A stretch of DNA of 64,000 nucleotides from Alteromonas sp. CI.11.F.A3 (GTDB lineage: Bacteria; Pseudomonadota; Gammaproteobacteria; Enterobacterales; Alteromonadaceae): NCBI RefSeq assembly GCF_032925565.1, contig NZ_CP136708.1, forward strand, positions 3,348,001 to 3,412,000, given 5' to 3'. The position numbers and the translations under genes were made by a program. Each line of letters starts with the position of its first letter. Positions within the stretch are counted from its first letter, which is position 1. Below are positions 56,021 to 64,000 of the stretch, piece after piece. The notes beneath the pieces were generated by a model. The model was not told the DNA's origin, ran no database searches, and saw nothing but the letters and a program-made list of their open reading frames with translations.

Positions 56021-56835
56021 TATACGGGGTTTCCGTTTCTAAAGCTTGTCGTTACCTGAACATATCTCGGCAAGCCTACTACCAACACTGTGCTCGCTCC
56101 CTTAAGCGCGAAGCGCATGAGGATAGAGTTATTCAATTTGTCCGACAGGAGCGAATGACTCAGCCTCGTATCGGAGCTCGGAAGCTTAAGTATCTGCTTG
56201 CTAAGGTGAAGATAAATATTGGCAGAGACCACCTCTTTAATTTACTGAGAGAAAAACGACTACTGGTGCCGACAAAGCGCGCCTATCACAAAACAACGAA
56301 CAGTCATCATCGGTTCCGTTGTCATCCCAACCTTATCAAAGCGGGTTTTAAAGCAGACAAGCCTAATCAGCTATGGGTAGCGGACATTACATACTTACCG
56401 ACGCGAAGTGGAGAGAGTTACCTAAGTCTCATTACTGATGCTTATTCACGGAAGATTGTGGGCTATCAGGTTGACGATAATATGAGAACTGAATCAGTTA
56501 AGAAGGCGTTCACACTAGCACTTAAACAAAAAACGACAAATGAAAAGCTTGTACATCATTCTGATAGAGGCATACAGTATTGCTCTGAAGAGTATCAAAA
56601 ACTCCACAACAAGTATAACGTCCAATGCTCCATGACAGATGGTTACGACTGCTATCAAAATGCTCTTGCAGAGCGAATAAATGGTATTCTGAAAAACGAA
56701 TACTTGCTTACAAAACCTCGTAATTTAGAGGAGGCGAGAAAGATGGTCGCCGAATCCGTAGCAATCTATAATGACAGGCGGCCACATATGGCTCTAAAAT
56801 ACAAAACGCCCGATGAAATACATCGGGCGTTTTAA
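56017..56835 (+). CDS. IS3-family transposase OrfB (DDE integrase domain)
   Basis: Protein of 272 residues with an HTH_21-type start and an rve integrase domain. The catalytic residues are in LWVADITYLP (Asp), LVHHSDRGIQY (Asp) and ALAERINGILKNEY (Glu), in DDE spacing. It may begin at GTG 56017 or, more likely, be made by the -1 frameshift from orfA, since the frames overlap there. It ends 55 bp before the ffh stop, on the opposite strand. Confidence 0.9.
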   Translation: MIYGVSVSKACRYLNISRQAYYQHCARSLKREAHEDRVIQFVRQERMTQPRIGARKLKYLLAKVKINIGRDHLFNLLREKRLLVPTKRAYHKTTNSHHRFRCHPNLIKAGFKADKPNQLWVADITYLPTRSGESYLSLITDAYSRKIVGYQVDDNMRTESVKKAFTLALKQKTTNEKLVHHSDRGIQYCSEEYQKLHNKYNVQCSMTDGYDCYQNALAERINGILKNEYLLTKPRNLEEARKMVAESVAIYNDRRPHMALKYKTPDEIHRAF

Positions 56836-56889
56836 CCGAAATAAGTGTCAACTTATTCTAGGACAAGTCAATATCATCAATTTTAAAGG

Positions 56890-58320
56890 CTATCTTGGAG
56901 GGAACATACCACCACCGCCGCCGAAGCCACCAGGGCCTCCGCCGCCACCAAATCCACCTGGACCGCCCGGCCCACCTGGAGGCATCATGCCTTTCATCTG
57001 GCGCATCATTTTCTTCATGCCGCCACCAGACATTTTTTTCATCATTTTTTGCATTTGAGTAAACTGCTTAAGTAAACGGTTTACATCTTGAATCTGGGTG
57101 CCAGAACCTGCAGCAATACGACGTTTGCGAGATCCCTTGATAATATCAGGGCGAGAACGTTCAGCGGGGGTCATCGAATTAATGATGGCTTCCATCTGAT
57201 TGAACTGCTTGTCGTTGGCTTGCTCTTTGATTTTTTCAGACATACCGCCCATACCCGGCAGTTTGTCCATCATTCCCATCATGCCGCCCATGTTCTTCAT
57301 TTGCTCAAGCTGATCTTTGAAATCTTGCAGATCGAAGCCCTTGCCTTTTTGAACTTTCTTGGCCAGTTTTTCCGCTTTATTGCGGTCTACCTTACGCTCT
57401 ACTTCTTCAATTAAGCTGAGTACATCACCCATGCCTAAAATACGAGAAGCGATACGCTCTGGGTGGAAAGGCTCTAATGCATCGACTTTCTCGCCCATAC
57501 CGATAAACTTAATAGGTTTACCTGTAATATGACGAACCGAAAGAGCTGCACCGCCTCTAGCATCACCATCGGCTTTCGTTAAGATAACACCGGTTAATGG
57601 TAGTGCATCGTTGAAAGCTTTTGCTGTGTTTGCCGCATCTTGACCTGTCATGGCATCTACCACGAATAAGGTTTCAATGGGCTTCACTGCAGCGTGTAAG
57701 TCTTTAATCTCGTCCATCATGTCGTTATCGACATGCAAACGACCCGCGGTATCTACAAGCAGTACATCAAAGAAATTTTTCTTCGCTTCATCGATGGCCC
57801 CTTCAACAATGTGAATAGGCGTTTGCAAAATAGTTGACGGGTGAAAAGATACATTCACTTCGCTGGCAAGGGTTTCCAATTGTTTGATCGCCGCTGGGCG
57901 ATAAACATCGGCACTTACTACCATAACCTTTTTCTTTTCGCGTTCAGTTAGGTATTTAGCAAGTTTAGCCACTGAGGTGGTTTTACCCGCCCCTTGAAGG
58001 CCTGCCATTAAAATAACCGCAGGAGGCTGAGTGGCCAAGTTTAGCTTTTCATTAGCTTCACCCATCACCGCTTCTAGCTCAGACTGAACAATCTTAATAA
58101 AGATTTGACCAGGCTTGAGGCTCTTGGTGACTTCAGTCCCAACTGCACGCTCTTTAACTTGTGCAACGAAGGATTTAATAACCGGTAATGCAACATCCGC
58201 TTCAAGTAACGCCATGCGCACTTCGCGAAGCGTTTCTTTAATGTTGTCTTCTGTAAGACGCCCCTTACCACTGACATTTCGTAATGTCTGGCCTAAGCGT
58301 TCTGATAAATTTTCAAACAT
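56890..58320 (-). CDS. ffh: Ffh, signal recognition particle GTPase, with Gly-rich C-terminal tail
   Basis: SRP54 protein of 476 residues that binds 4.5S RNA and signal sequences at the ribosome. It has an N domain (1-85) and a G domain (about 95-295): GLQGAGKTTSVAKLAKYL, VDTAGRLHVD and TKADGDARGG. The Met-rich M domain (about 325-440) includes GSRKRRIAAGSGTQIQDVNRLLKQF. The final 30 residues (PPGGPGGPGGFGG and so on) are almost only Gly, Pro and Phe. The conserved core is intact. In E. coli it precedes rpsP; here rpsP is far away and an IS3 sits between ffh and its likely terminator. Confidence 0.96.
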   Translation of the reverse strand: MFENLSERLGQTLRNVSGKGRLTEDNIKETLREVRMALLEADVALPVIKSFVAQVKERAVGTEVTKSLKPGQIFIKIVQSELEAVMGEANEKLNLATQPPAVILMAGLQGAGKTTSVAKLAKYLTEREKKKVMVVSADVYRPAAIKQLETLASEVNVSFHPSTILQTPIHIVEGAIDEAKKNFFDVLLVDTAGRLHVDNDMMDEIKDLHAAVKPIETLFVVDAMTGQDAANTAKAFNDALPLTGVILTKADGDARGGAALSVRHITGKPIKFIGMGEKVDALEPFHPERIASRILGMGDVLSLIEEVERKVDRNKAEKLAKKVQKGKGFDLQDFKDQLEQMKNMGGMMGMMDKLPGMGGMSEKIKEQANDKQFNQMEAIINSMTPAERSRPDIIKGSRKRRIAAGSGTQIQDVNRLLKQFTQMQKMMKKMSGGGMKKMMRQMKGMMPPGGPGGPGGFGGGGGPGGFGGGGGMFPPR

Positions 58321-58564
58321 AGTATGAAACTTCTATTTATTTCAGACGTAATGCGCCTATTGTAACGTAAAAGGGCAACTTAACGTACCGTCTAGTGAAG
58401 GAAATTTATATCCTTTATTTACTACTCACGCATACAAGCTTGCCATGAGCCACCATTAAACTAATTCAAGTCGTTATTGTCTCACCTCGTAAGCTTGCAT
58501 GCGAGTAAATTAAACGAACTCGATTGCTCCAATACATGGTACTTGCATAAAGAAAAACAAGGAG

Positions 58565-58630
58565 ATGGTTGAATTTAAGCCCAACTTCCAGTATCAATAC
58601 CGCCAGTATTGGTGATTAACACCATTTTTT
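58565..58630 (+). promoter_or_regulatory. Possible leader ORF and mini-terminator before ypjD
   Basis: A 16-codon frame (58565-58615; MVEFKPNFQYQYRQYW), rich in Tyr, Phe and Trp, starts right after AAGGAG. It ends in TGGTG-ATTAA-CACCA followed by six T (58610-58630). CAATAC/GTATTG just before could compete. The zero spacing between AAGGAG and ATG argues against efficient translation. The remaining part of 58321-58642 must hold the divergent ffh and ypjD promoters; none could be fixed. Confidence 0.25.
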
Positions 58631-58642
58631 ACAGGAAACATC

Positions 58643-59434
58643 ATGAACACCGCTTTCGCCATTGCCGCCGCCGCACTTTATGCTATGGCCGCTATTGTTT
58701 TACTTGGCAAATTTGTACATCAGGAAGGCCCAAACAAACGCTTAGGCCTAGGCATTGCTAGCTTAGGTGTTATCGCGCACATTGCGTTTCTGCTTAACGT
58801 TATTATGGTGGCGCCAGGGCAAGACATGAGTATTACCAATGTGCTGTCATTAGTGGCCTGGATAATCACCACCGCCATGCTGATTTTTGCCCGCGCTATT
58901 CCTAATCTTATTTTGCTTCCGGTAGTATTTGGGTTTGCTAGCTTATCGGTATTAGCTTCGCGGTTTATTCCTGTGTCCTATATTATGCATATAGAGTTGC
59001 AACCCGGGCTTGTGGTGCATATCAGCTTATCTTTATTTGCCTACTGCACTTTAGTTATAGCCTTTCTCTATGCCTTGCAGATGTCGTACATTACTTACCG
59101 ATTAAAGCAAAAAGGCGCTACGCTACTCCATTCGTCTTTGCCGCCGCTAATGTTAGTAGAAGGTATTTTGTTCAAACTTTTGCTGGCGGGTACCTGTTTG
59201 TTATCGGTGTCGTTACTGAGCGGGTTTGTTTTCTTAGACGATATGTTTAATAAGACTTATGCGCATAAAACCGTGCTATCAAGTGCAGCTTTGGTGGTGT
59301 ATTTAATATTGTTGGTAGGTCAAAAGCTTCGCGGATGGCGCGGTAAACAAGTGATATTTATGACAGTACTCGGTGTTATCTTACTGTCACTTGCATACTT
59401 CGGTAGTAAATTGGTTCGAGAAATATTGCTATAA
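58643..59434 (+). CDS. ypjD: YpjD/CcsA-like inner-membrane protein
   Basis: Integral membrane protein of 263 residues with about eight hydrophobic segments, of the CcsA/CcmC cytochrome c assembly (HemX-like) fold. Conserved-type His residues are in GVIAHIAFLLNV and LVVHISLSLFAYCTL, and a later KTYAHKTVLSSAALVVYL. The length equals E. coli YpjD, and the position, divergent from ffh and followed by the yfjD (corC) gene, is the same. A direct role in haem transport is not established. AGGAAA lies 6 nt before the ATG. Confidence 0.9.
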   Translation: MNTAFAIAAAALYAMAAIVLLGKFVHQEGPNKRLGLGIASLGVIAHIAFLLNVIMVAPGQDMSITNVLSLVAWIITTAMLIFARAIPNLILLPVVFGFASLSVLASRFIPVSYIMHIELQPGLVVHISLSLFAYCTLVIAFLYALQMSYITYRLKQKGATLLHSSLPPLMLVEGILFKLLLAGTCLLSVSLLSGFVFLDDMFNKTYAHKTVLSSAALVVYLILLVGQKLRGWRGKQVIFMTVLGVILLSLAYFGSKLVREILL

Positions 59435-59562
59435 ATCGCCATTTATCCAAATGAATTAACCAAATTTACGTGCACACCTTGCGTATGCTGCGTATATTGC
59501 ACATGTAGACCCAATTTCAAATTATAGTATTTGAACATCAATAAATGATAGGAACCCAATAG

Positions 59563-60855
59563 TTGGACGACATATCTACGAGTACGCTGTTTATCGCGCT
59601 CGGCGTACTCATATTACTTTCTGCGTATTTCTCTAGTTCTGAAACAGGCATGATGTCGATAAACCGATATCGCCTTAAGCACCTGCAAAACGAAGGCAAT
59701 AAATCAGCTCAACGCGTTCAAAAACTTCTTGATCGCCCAGACAGGCTAATAGGTCTTATTTTAATAGGTAACAACCTTGTCAATATTGCCGCCTCATCGT
59801 TAGCGACAATAATTTGTATTCGCTTGTTTGGCGATTACTGGGGCTTGTTTGCAGCCACCTTTGGCTTAACTTTAATTTTGCTTATTTTCGCAGAAGTCAC
59901 CCCAAAGACATTAGCTGCACTTTATCCTGAAAAAGTGGCCTTCCCAAGTTCAGTAATATTATTACCCTTGCTAACCATTCTTTACCCGTTTGTCGCTTTT
60001 ATTAATGGCATCACCAATGGCATTTTAGCGCTGCTTAAAATTAGCCCTGCAGACGGCAATGACGACTCTTTAAGTCGCGAAGAATTACGTACCGTTGTTT
60101 ACGAAGCGGGAAGCCTTATTCCCAAAAAACACCAAGATATGTTGGTGAGTATTTTGGATTTAGAGAGCGTAACAGCGGAAGATATTATGGTGCCAAGAGC
60201 TGAAATTGTTGCCATAGATATTAACGATGAATGGAAGCGAATTCAGAAGCACCTTACTCACGCTCAACATACCCGTGTGTTACTTTACCGCGATAGCATT
60301 GATGATGCGGTAGGGTTCGTACATGTGCGCGATGCACTACGCTTGTTGTCAAAAGATCAGTTCACTAAGTCAAGTCTGCTTCGTGCGGTAAGAGAAATAT
60401 ACTACACGCCAGAATCTACGCCATTACATACGTTGATGTATAAGTTCCAAGCAGAAAAAGAACGTATCGCGCTCGTTGTCGACGAGTATGGCGATATTAT
60501 GGGCTTGGTTACATTAGAGGATATTCTTGAAGAAATCATCGGTGACTTCACCACCAGCATGGTGCCTGATCACAGTAAAGAAGCACACGTTCAGCAAGAT
60601 GGCTCTGTATTGGTAGACGGCAGTGCTAATATTCGTGACCTGAACAAAGAAATGGATTGGAACTTGCCTACTGAAGGCCCGAAAACATTGAATGGGTTAT
60701 TGCTAGAGTATTTAGAAGAGATTCCAGAGAACAAAGTGAGTGTTCGATTGGCAGGTTACCCGTTAGAGATTGTGGATATTACAGAAAACATGATCAAAAC
60801 GGTTCGCATTATGCCGGAGTACTTCAACGCACCCCAGTCTGGCGCTTCAGACTAG
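59563..60855 (+). CDS. CNNM/CorC-family protein (YfjD/CorB-like)
   Basis: Protein of 430 residues. A DUF21 membrane domain (about 1-180; SSSETGMMSINRYRLKHLQNEGN, LILIGNNLVNIAAS, LIFAEVTPKTLAALYPE) is followed by two CBS domains (about 205-330; EDIMVPRAEIVAIDI, VVDEYGDIMGLVTLEDILEEI) and a C-terminal CorC_HlyC domain. E. coli YfjD (CorB) has the same architecture and neighbourhood; members are implicated in magnesium or cobalt export. The start is TTG at 59563; the resulting MDDISTSTLF fits the E. coli protein start (ISTTTL) better than any ATG would. The ribosome site is AGGA. Confidence 0.9.
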   Translation: MDDISTSTLFIALGVLILLSAYFSSSETGMMSINRYRLKHLQNEGNKSAQRVQKLLDRPDRLIGLILIGNNLVNIAASSLATIICIRLFGDYWGLFAATFGLTLILLIFAEVTPKTLAALYPEKVAFPSSVILLPLLTILYPFVAFINGITNGILALLKISPADGNDDSLSREELRTVVYEAGSLIPKKHQDMLVSILDLESVTAEDIMVPRAEIVAIDINDEWKRIQKHLTHAQHTRVLLYRDSIDDAVGFVHVRDALRLLSKDQFTKSSLLRAVREIYYTPESTPLHTLMYKFQAEKERIALVVDEYGDIMGLVTLEDILEEIIGDFTTSMVPDHSKEAHVQQDGSVLVDGSANIRDLNKEMDWNLPTEGPKTLNGLLLEYLEEIPENKVSVRLAGYPLEIVDITENMIKTVRIMPEYFNAPQSGASD

Positions 60856-61040
60856 ATTTTATCTACTGCTTTTTGAGCACGTTTGGCAAGCACTTGCGCT
60901 TTTGCAGCCGCAACCTTGTCAGACAACGTAGACAATTTTGTAATAATGTCCTGCATCTCCTCGTCTTCGCGCAAATCTGCTTCCGCCATGTGCGACTGCA
61001 ATGAACGCTTGAGGAGTTCAGGAATAGATTTGCTGGTCAT
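60852..61040 (-). CDS. Small hypothetical protein of 62 residues
   Basis: Acidic/basic amphipathic, mostly helical: MTSKSIPELLKRSLQSHMAE, then TKLSTLSDKVAAAKAQVLAKRAQKAVDKI. It overlaps the corC stop by 4 bp in convergent orientation and has no signal. Its coding look (clean start, Ala/Lys-rich helices) suggests a real gene, but no family is recognised. Confidence 0.6.
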   Translation of the reverse strand: MTSKSIPELLKRSLQSHMAEADLREDEEMQDIITKLSTLSDKVAAAKAQVLAKRAQKAVDKI

Positions 61041-61205
61041 TCCCCACCCTGCTTTCGAATAAACTTTGACACTCTCAATATTTATTATCGGTCAAAAACA
61101 AAACTTCTGAAGCAAAATTCACAAATAAATCTTTAGTCTAATGTAACCATGGTTGTTCAAGCCAGATACACCACGTGCATTGACCTTTTATCGCCATTTA
61201 AACCT

Positions 61206-61730
61206 TCAGCCTTGGTAATGCGTTACCAAGGTGCCTTTTTGTGTTCTGAGCGAGTATCGAATGACGGCAATGGAGGCTGTAGCGAATAAACTGGTTGTAT
61301 AAGACTGGCACAATGCGTCAACCAAATAGCTGACTAATGGCATGTGGCTAACCACTAATATTCGTTTGAGGGGTTGTTTAGAATTCACAGCACTGTGAAT
61401 GCGCGCCGATAAATAATCGCTAACCAATTCCGCCGAACCATCTGGAATAATATCTTCATTCACTTCGACTTTATCAGCGACGATATCGAGGGAGACCATA
61501 TCAAGGGTCTGACGCGTTCTGCGATAAGGGCTGATTAGCGCCAAATCCACGGCGTTATCAGGACAATAATTCGCACACAACCACTGCGTAGCGGCCGACG
61601 ATTGCTGTCTACCAACTTGAGTGAGCTGCCGACTTTTGTCATCCAAACGCGGTGCTTCTGCCTCTCCGTGGCGCATGATAAATAAAAAAATGTCGTCGTT
61701 GCTACTTTGACCTGACATAACATTACGCAT
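61206..61730 (-). CDS. sixA: SixA-like phosphohistidine phosphatase
   Basis: Histidine phosphatase of 174 residues. The RHG motif with catalytic His is FLFIMRHGEAEAP (about residue 20), and the second active-site His is in ILVVSHMPLVSYLVD. SixA removes phosphate from the phosphohistidine of NPr/ArcB-type proteins. The N-terminal 12 residues before the fold are uncertain: the start may be ATG 61730 or ATG 61718, and neither has a strong ribosome site. The 3' end forms a hairpin (CCTTGGTAA/TTACCAAGG, 61210-61231) within the last codons. It is divergent from the M16 protease gene. Confidence 0.85.
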   Translation of the reverse strand: MRNVMSGQSSNDDIFLFIMRHGEAEAPRLDDKSRQLTQVGRQQSSAATQWLCANYCPDNAVDLALISPYRRTRQTLDMVSLDIVADKVEVNEDIIPDGSAELVSDYLSARIHSAVNSKQPLKRILVVSHMPLVSYLVDALCQSYTTSLFATASIAVIRYSLRTQKGTLVTHYQG

Positions 61731-61888
61731 ACTATGTTTTAAGTGCAGTTACGATAACAGAGTGCTTTAATTACGCATAGCACAAAACCTAAATAGTGGT
61801 TATTAAACTGTATTATTTCATTTCAGGGATTGTGAGCAGTTCGTGGTTTTCCTGACAATTTTGTCTTGAGTTATTACAATGAGATCAT

Positions 61889-64000
61889 GTGACTAACGTT
61901 CAAAAGTTTGATAACGCATACCATCTTACCTTGCCTAACGGTCTAAGGGTTATGTTATGCCATGAGCCACAATCCAGCACCTCCTATGTTTCTATGGCGG
62001 TTCGTGCGGGTCATTTTTACGATCCAAACGAATGTCAGGGGCTAGCCCATTTACTAGAACACATGCTTTTTATGGGAAGTCGACATTTTCCAAACCCAAA
62101 TAGTATCAATGGATTCATCGAGCAACATGGCGGTAATATTAACGCGTGGACAGGCACTGAATATGCGAATTATCATTATCAGTGTGACGGTTCTGCGATT
62201 GCCCAAACCCTGCCGGCCTTTGCCGATATGTTGCGCCAGCCCATCTTAAATGAAACCGCGCTAACAAATGAAATCAAATCCATTGATGCAGAGTTTCAGT
62301 TTAAAATTAAAGACGACTTACGCCGGCTTTATCAAATTCACAAAGAAACGTGTAATCCTGCTCACCCCTTCTCCAAATTTTCTGTTGGCAATGCTGATAT
62401 ATTTTCAAAACACGAAGTTAGCAGCCTTCGCGAGGCATTAAGAGCTCTGCACAAACAGTATTATTGTGGACGCAATATGTGTTTGTGTATTTCAAGTCCG
62501 GTTCCCATTGCTCAGTTAGAAGCGTTGATAACACAGAGCTTTTCAAGTTTTGAGGCTGGCGCGTTAGCCAGTGATTCTTGGCCTGCGCTTTATTCCTCTT
62601 CTCAGCTTGGTATTCAAATTAATATCAAACCGCTACAAACAGCGCGGCGAATGATAGTAACCTTTGCATTGCCTGGTATTCACAACGATATCGATACCAA
62701 ACCGCTAAATTATATTAGTCATTTACTTGGCGATGAAGGCGAAGGCAGTTTACTTGCCTACTTAAAGAGCCAAAACTGGGCGGTAAATCTAATTGCTGGT
62801 TCGGGTATTGAAGGCGACAAATTCAAAGACTTCAATATTAGCTTTCAGCTAACAGAGCTTGGGTTAGCAAACCAACACCATGTGGTAATGGCACTATTTA
62901 GTTACTTAGAATTGGTTAAGCTCTCTATTAATGATTCATGGCGATTCGAAGAGAAAGCACAACTTACCGCACTAGCACTAGAATATGAAGAAAACGTTAA
63001 GCCGCTAACGATGGTTAGCGAATTTGCTCAGCATCAATTTTTATTCACTCCGGAGCAACTAAGAAAGCTTCGCACGAGTATTGGTAGCTACGATGGCGCA
63101 GTTATGAAAGAGGCCTTGTCGTTCTTTACGCCGTTTAATATTCGATTAAAAGTAATCTCTCCGGATGTAGAAACCGACAGAAGCTGCGCATATTACAATG
63201 CAAGATACCGTGTTCAGCCTATTGCTGAAGAACAATTGAACGCCTTTGCGTCACCAATAACGATTGAAGCATTATCACTGCCCCCTCCGAACCCCTATTT
63301 GGGGGAAAGCTATGCGTTAGTATTACCCGAAACAGGATTCGATAACCCTACACAACTGGTTGATAAAGACGGTGTGCGCTTTTGGTTTGCGCAAGACCAA
63401 CAGTTTTTTAGCCCCAAGGGCGACATTTATGTCTCGTTTGATATGGTGCATTTTTCTGATTCTTTAACCGCGGTTGCTGCTAAGCGAATTTGGTTAAGTG
63501 CATTAAATGACTACCTGCAAGCCAAGTATTACCGCGCCGAAATTGCGGGTCTGCATTATCGAATTTATGGCCACCAAGCTGGCTTTACACTGCATACCCG
63601 AGGCTTTACCAATCAGCAGATGTTATTAGCAGAGCAGTTACTAGAAGCGGTCTTATCGTTTAAACCATCAGAGTTTAATTTTCAGCATTACAAACAAATG
63701 CAGCTTCAGAATTTACAGAACTCATTGTTAAACAAACCAACTAACCGCTTGTTCTCTAGGTTGAGTGTGTTGATACAGCGTAATACTCAAGCCCCAATAG
63801 AATTACTGCAAGCCGTAGCCAACACATCTTATGAAGATATGATTAAAGTGCGTGACACTGCATTTGACGATTATTTCATAGAAAGCTTTGTGCATGGCAA
63901 TTGGGCCAGCAAGCAAGCAATGGAGTTCGCAAACACTATTGATCGTAAATGTGATAACACCAGCGGTGCACCTTTGTCTCGCGCGGTATCAAAACTACCC
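61889..64000 (+). CDS. M16-family zinc protease (insulinase/pitrilysin type), C-terminus beyond window
   Basis: First 704 codons of a large peptidase, running off the window end without a stop. The HxxEH zinc site is HLLEHMLF (about residues 53-60), preceded by MAVRAGHFYDPNECQGLA, with the distal Glu further on. TKPLNYISHLLGDEGEGSLL is typical of pitrilysin/insulysin repeat 2. The start is GTG at 61889; the frame is blocked by TGA at 61880-61882 just upstream. An ATG at 61887 is in another frame and stops at once. No signal peptide is seen, so it is probably cytoplasmic or peripheral. It is divergent from sixA. Confidence 0.88.
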   Translation, partial: MTNVQKFDNAYHLTLPNGLRVMLCHEPQSSTSYVSMAVRAGHFYDPNECQGLAHLLEHMLFMGSRHFPNPNSINGFIEQHGGNINAWTGTEYANYHYQCDGSAIAQTLPAFADMLRQPILNETALTNEIKSIDAEFQFKIKDDLRRLYQIHKETCNPAHPFSKFSVGNADIFSKHEVSSLREALRALHKQYYCGRNMCLCISSPVPIAQLEALITQSFSSFEAGALASDSWPALYSSSQLGIQINIKPLQTARRMIVTFALPGIHNDIDTKPLNYISHLLGDEGEGSLLAYLKSQNWAVNLIAGSGIEGDKFKDFNISFQLTELGLANQHHVVMALFSYLELVKLSINDSWRFEEKAQLTALALEYEENVKPLTMVSEFAQHQFLFTPEQLRKLRTSIGSYDGAVMKEALSFFTPFNIRLKVISPDVETDRSCAYYNARYRVQPIAEEQLNAFASPITIEALSLPPPNPYLGESYALVLPETGFDNPTQLVDKDGVRFWFAQDQQFFSPKGDIYVSFDMVHFSDSLTAVAAKRIWLSALNDYLQAKYYRAEIAGLHYRIYGHQAGFTLHTRGFTNQQMLLAEQLLEAVLSFKPSEFNFQHYKQMQLQNLQNSLLNKPTNRLFSRLSVLIQRNTQAPIELLQAVANTSYEDMIKVRDTAFDDYFIESFVHGNWASKQAMEFANTIDRKCDNTSGAPLSRAVSKLP

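Larger units (their letters stand above)
55579..56870 (+). mobile_element. IS3-family insertion sequence, about 1.29 kb, apparently intact
   Basis: Imperfect terminal inverted repeats: the left starts TGACCCATCCTAAA and the right, on the reverse strand, TGACTTGTCCTAGA; both reach a shared GTTGACACTT. A 3-bp target duplication ATA flanks it (55576-55578 and 56871-56873). It carries overlapping orfA and orfB with a frameshift motif. The ends, size and genes are complete, so it may be active. It lies between the ffh stop (56890) and the terminator at 55541-55570. Confidence 0.9.

Noticed and set aside
34067..56889. Prophage or integrative element in the rpsP-ffh interval
   Set aside because: No integrase, phage structural gene, tRNA target or flanking att repeats were seen; only one IS3.
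56813..57058. Pro/Gly-rich plus-strand frame over the IS end and the ffh tail
   Set aside because: It is the opposite strand of the Gly-rich ffh coding sequence; no independent start site.
61887..61892. ATG just before the M16 protease
   Set aside because: It is out of frame and followed directly by TGA; GTG 61889 is the usable start.

Overview
The window reads as chromosomal DNA of a marine gammaproteobacterium of the Alteromonadaceae, most likely Alteromonas or a close relative. This rests on recognised proteins and gene order: tol-pal, ruvCAB, aspS-nudB, pheA/tyrA/aroF, rpsP-rimM-trmD-rplS, ffh-ypjD-yfjD, an NhaD sodium/proton antiporter and many signalling proteins. Coding density is high and both strands are used. 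No rRNA, tRNA, CRISPR array, prophage or integrase was found. The only clear transposon is one IS3-family element.

Layout. 0-4.1 kb: tol-pal envelope operon on the minus strand (ybgC-tolQ-tolR-tolA-tolB-pal, pal cut by the window edge). 4.1-4.5 kb: gene-free stretch with a candidate plus-strand small RNA. 4.5-9.1 kb: aspS-nudB-ruvC-ruvA-ruvB, minus strand. 9.3-22.4 kb: signalling region with a DUF72 protein, a GAF protein, an isolated flagellin gene, the GlrK-QseG-GlrR two-component cluster, an EF-hand protein, a GGDEF-EAL protein, a TerB-like protein, a HsbR/HsbA (CrsR/CrsA) type partner-switching pair, YciH and a double-receiver protein. 22.6-28.9 kb: aromatic amino-acid genes. pheA has a Phe leader peptide and attenuator, and aroF-tyrA has a TyrR-like box; a chemoreceptor gene lies between pheA and tyrA. 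29-31.4 kb: a TRIC-type membrane protein and two alpha/beta hydrolases. 31.4-32.06 kb: a cluster of five related hairpin repeats. 32.1-34.2 kb: rpsP-rimM-trmD-rplS with its own promoter.

34.3-56.9 kb lies between rpsP and ffh, which are neighbours in E. coli. It holds a M20 peptidase, a DsbA-like protein, a MetJ-box-controlled O-acetylhomoserine sulfhydrylase, an ABC exporter, an RND efflux pair, NhaD, a TerB-like protein, a three-gene SMC-like/kite/kleisin-like operon, a STAS-like protein, a collagen-like lipoprotein and the IS3 element. 56.9-64 kb: ffh, divergent ypjD (ccsA-like) and corC/yfjD, a small conserved-looking ORF, sixA, and the start of an M16 (insulinase-type) protease.

Most notable: the condensin-like operon with reversed gene order and no visible nuclease partner; the repeat cluster whose copies share a core but mostly carry copy-specific self-complementary arms; the candidate small RNA; the complete pheL attenuator; a probable non-AUG start for GlrK; and an IS3 insertion between ffh and its likely terminator.
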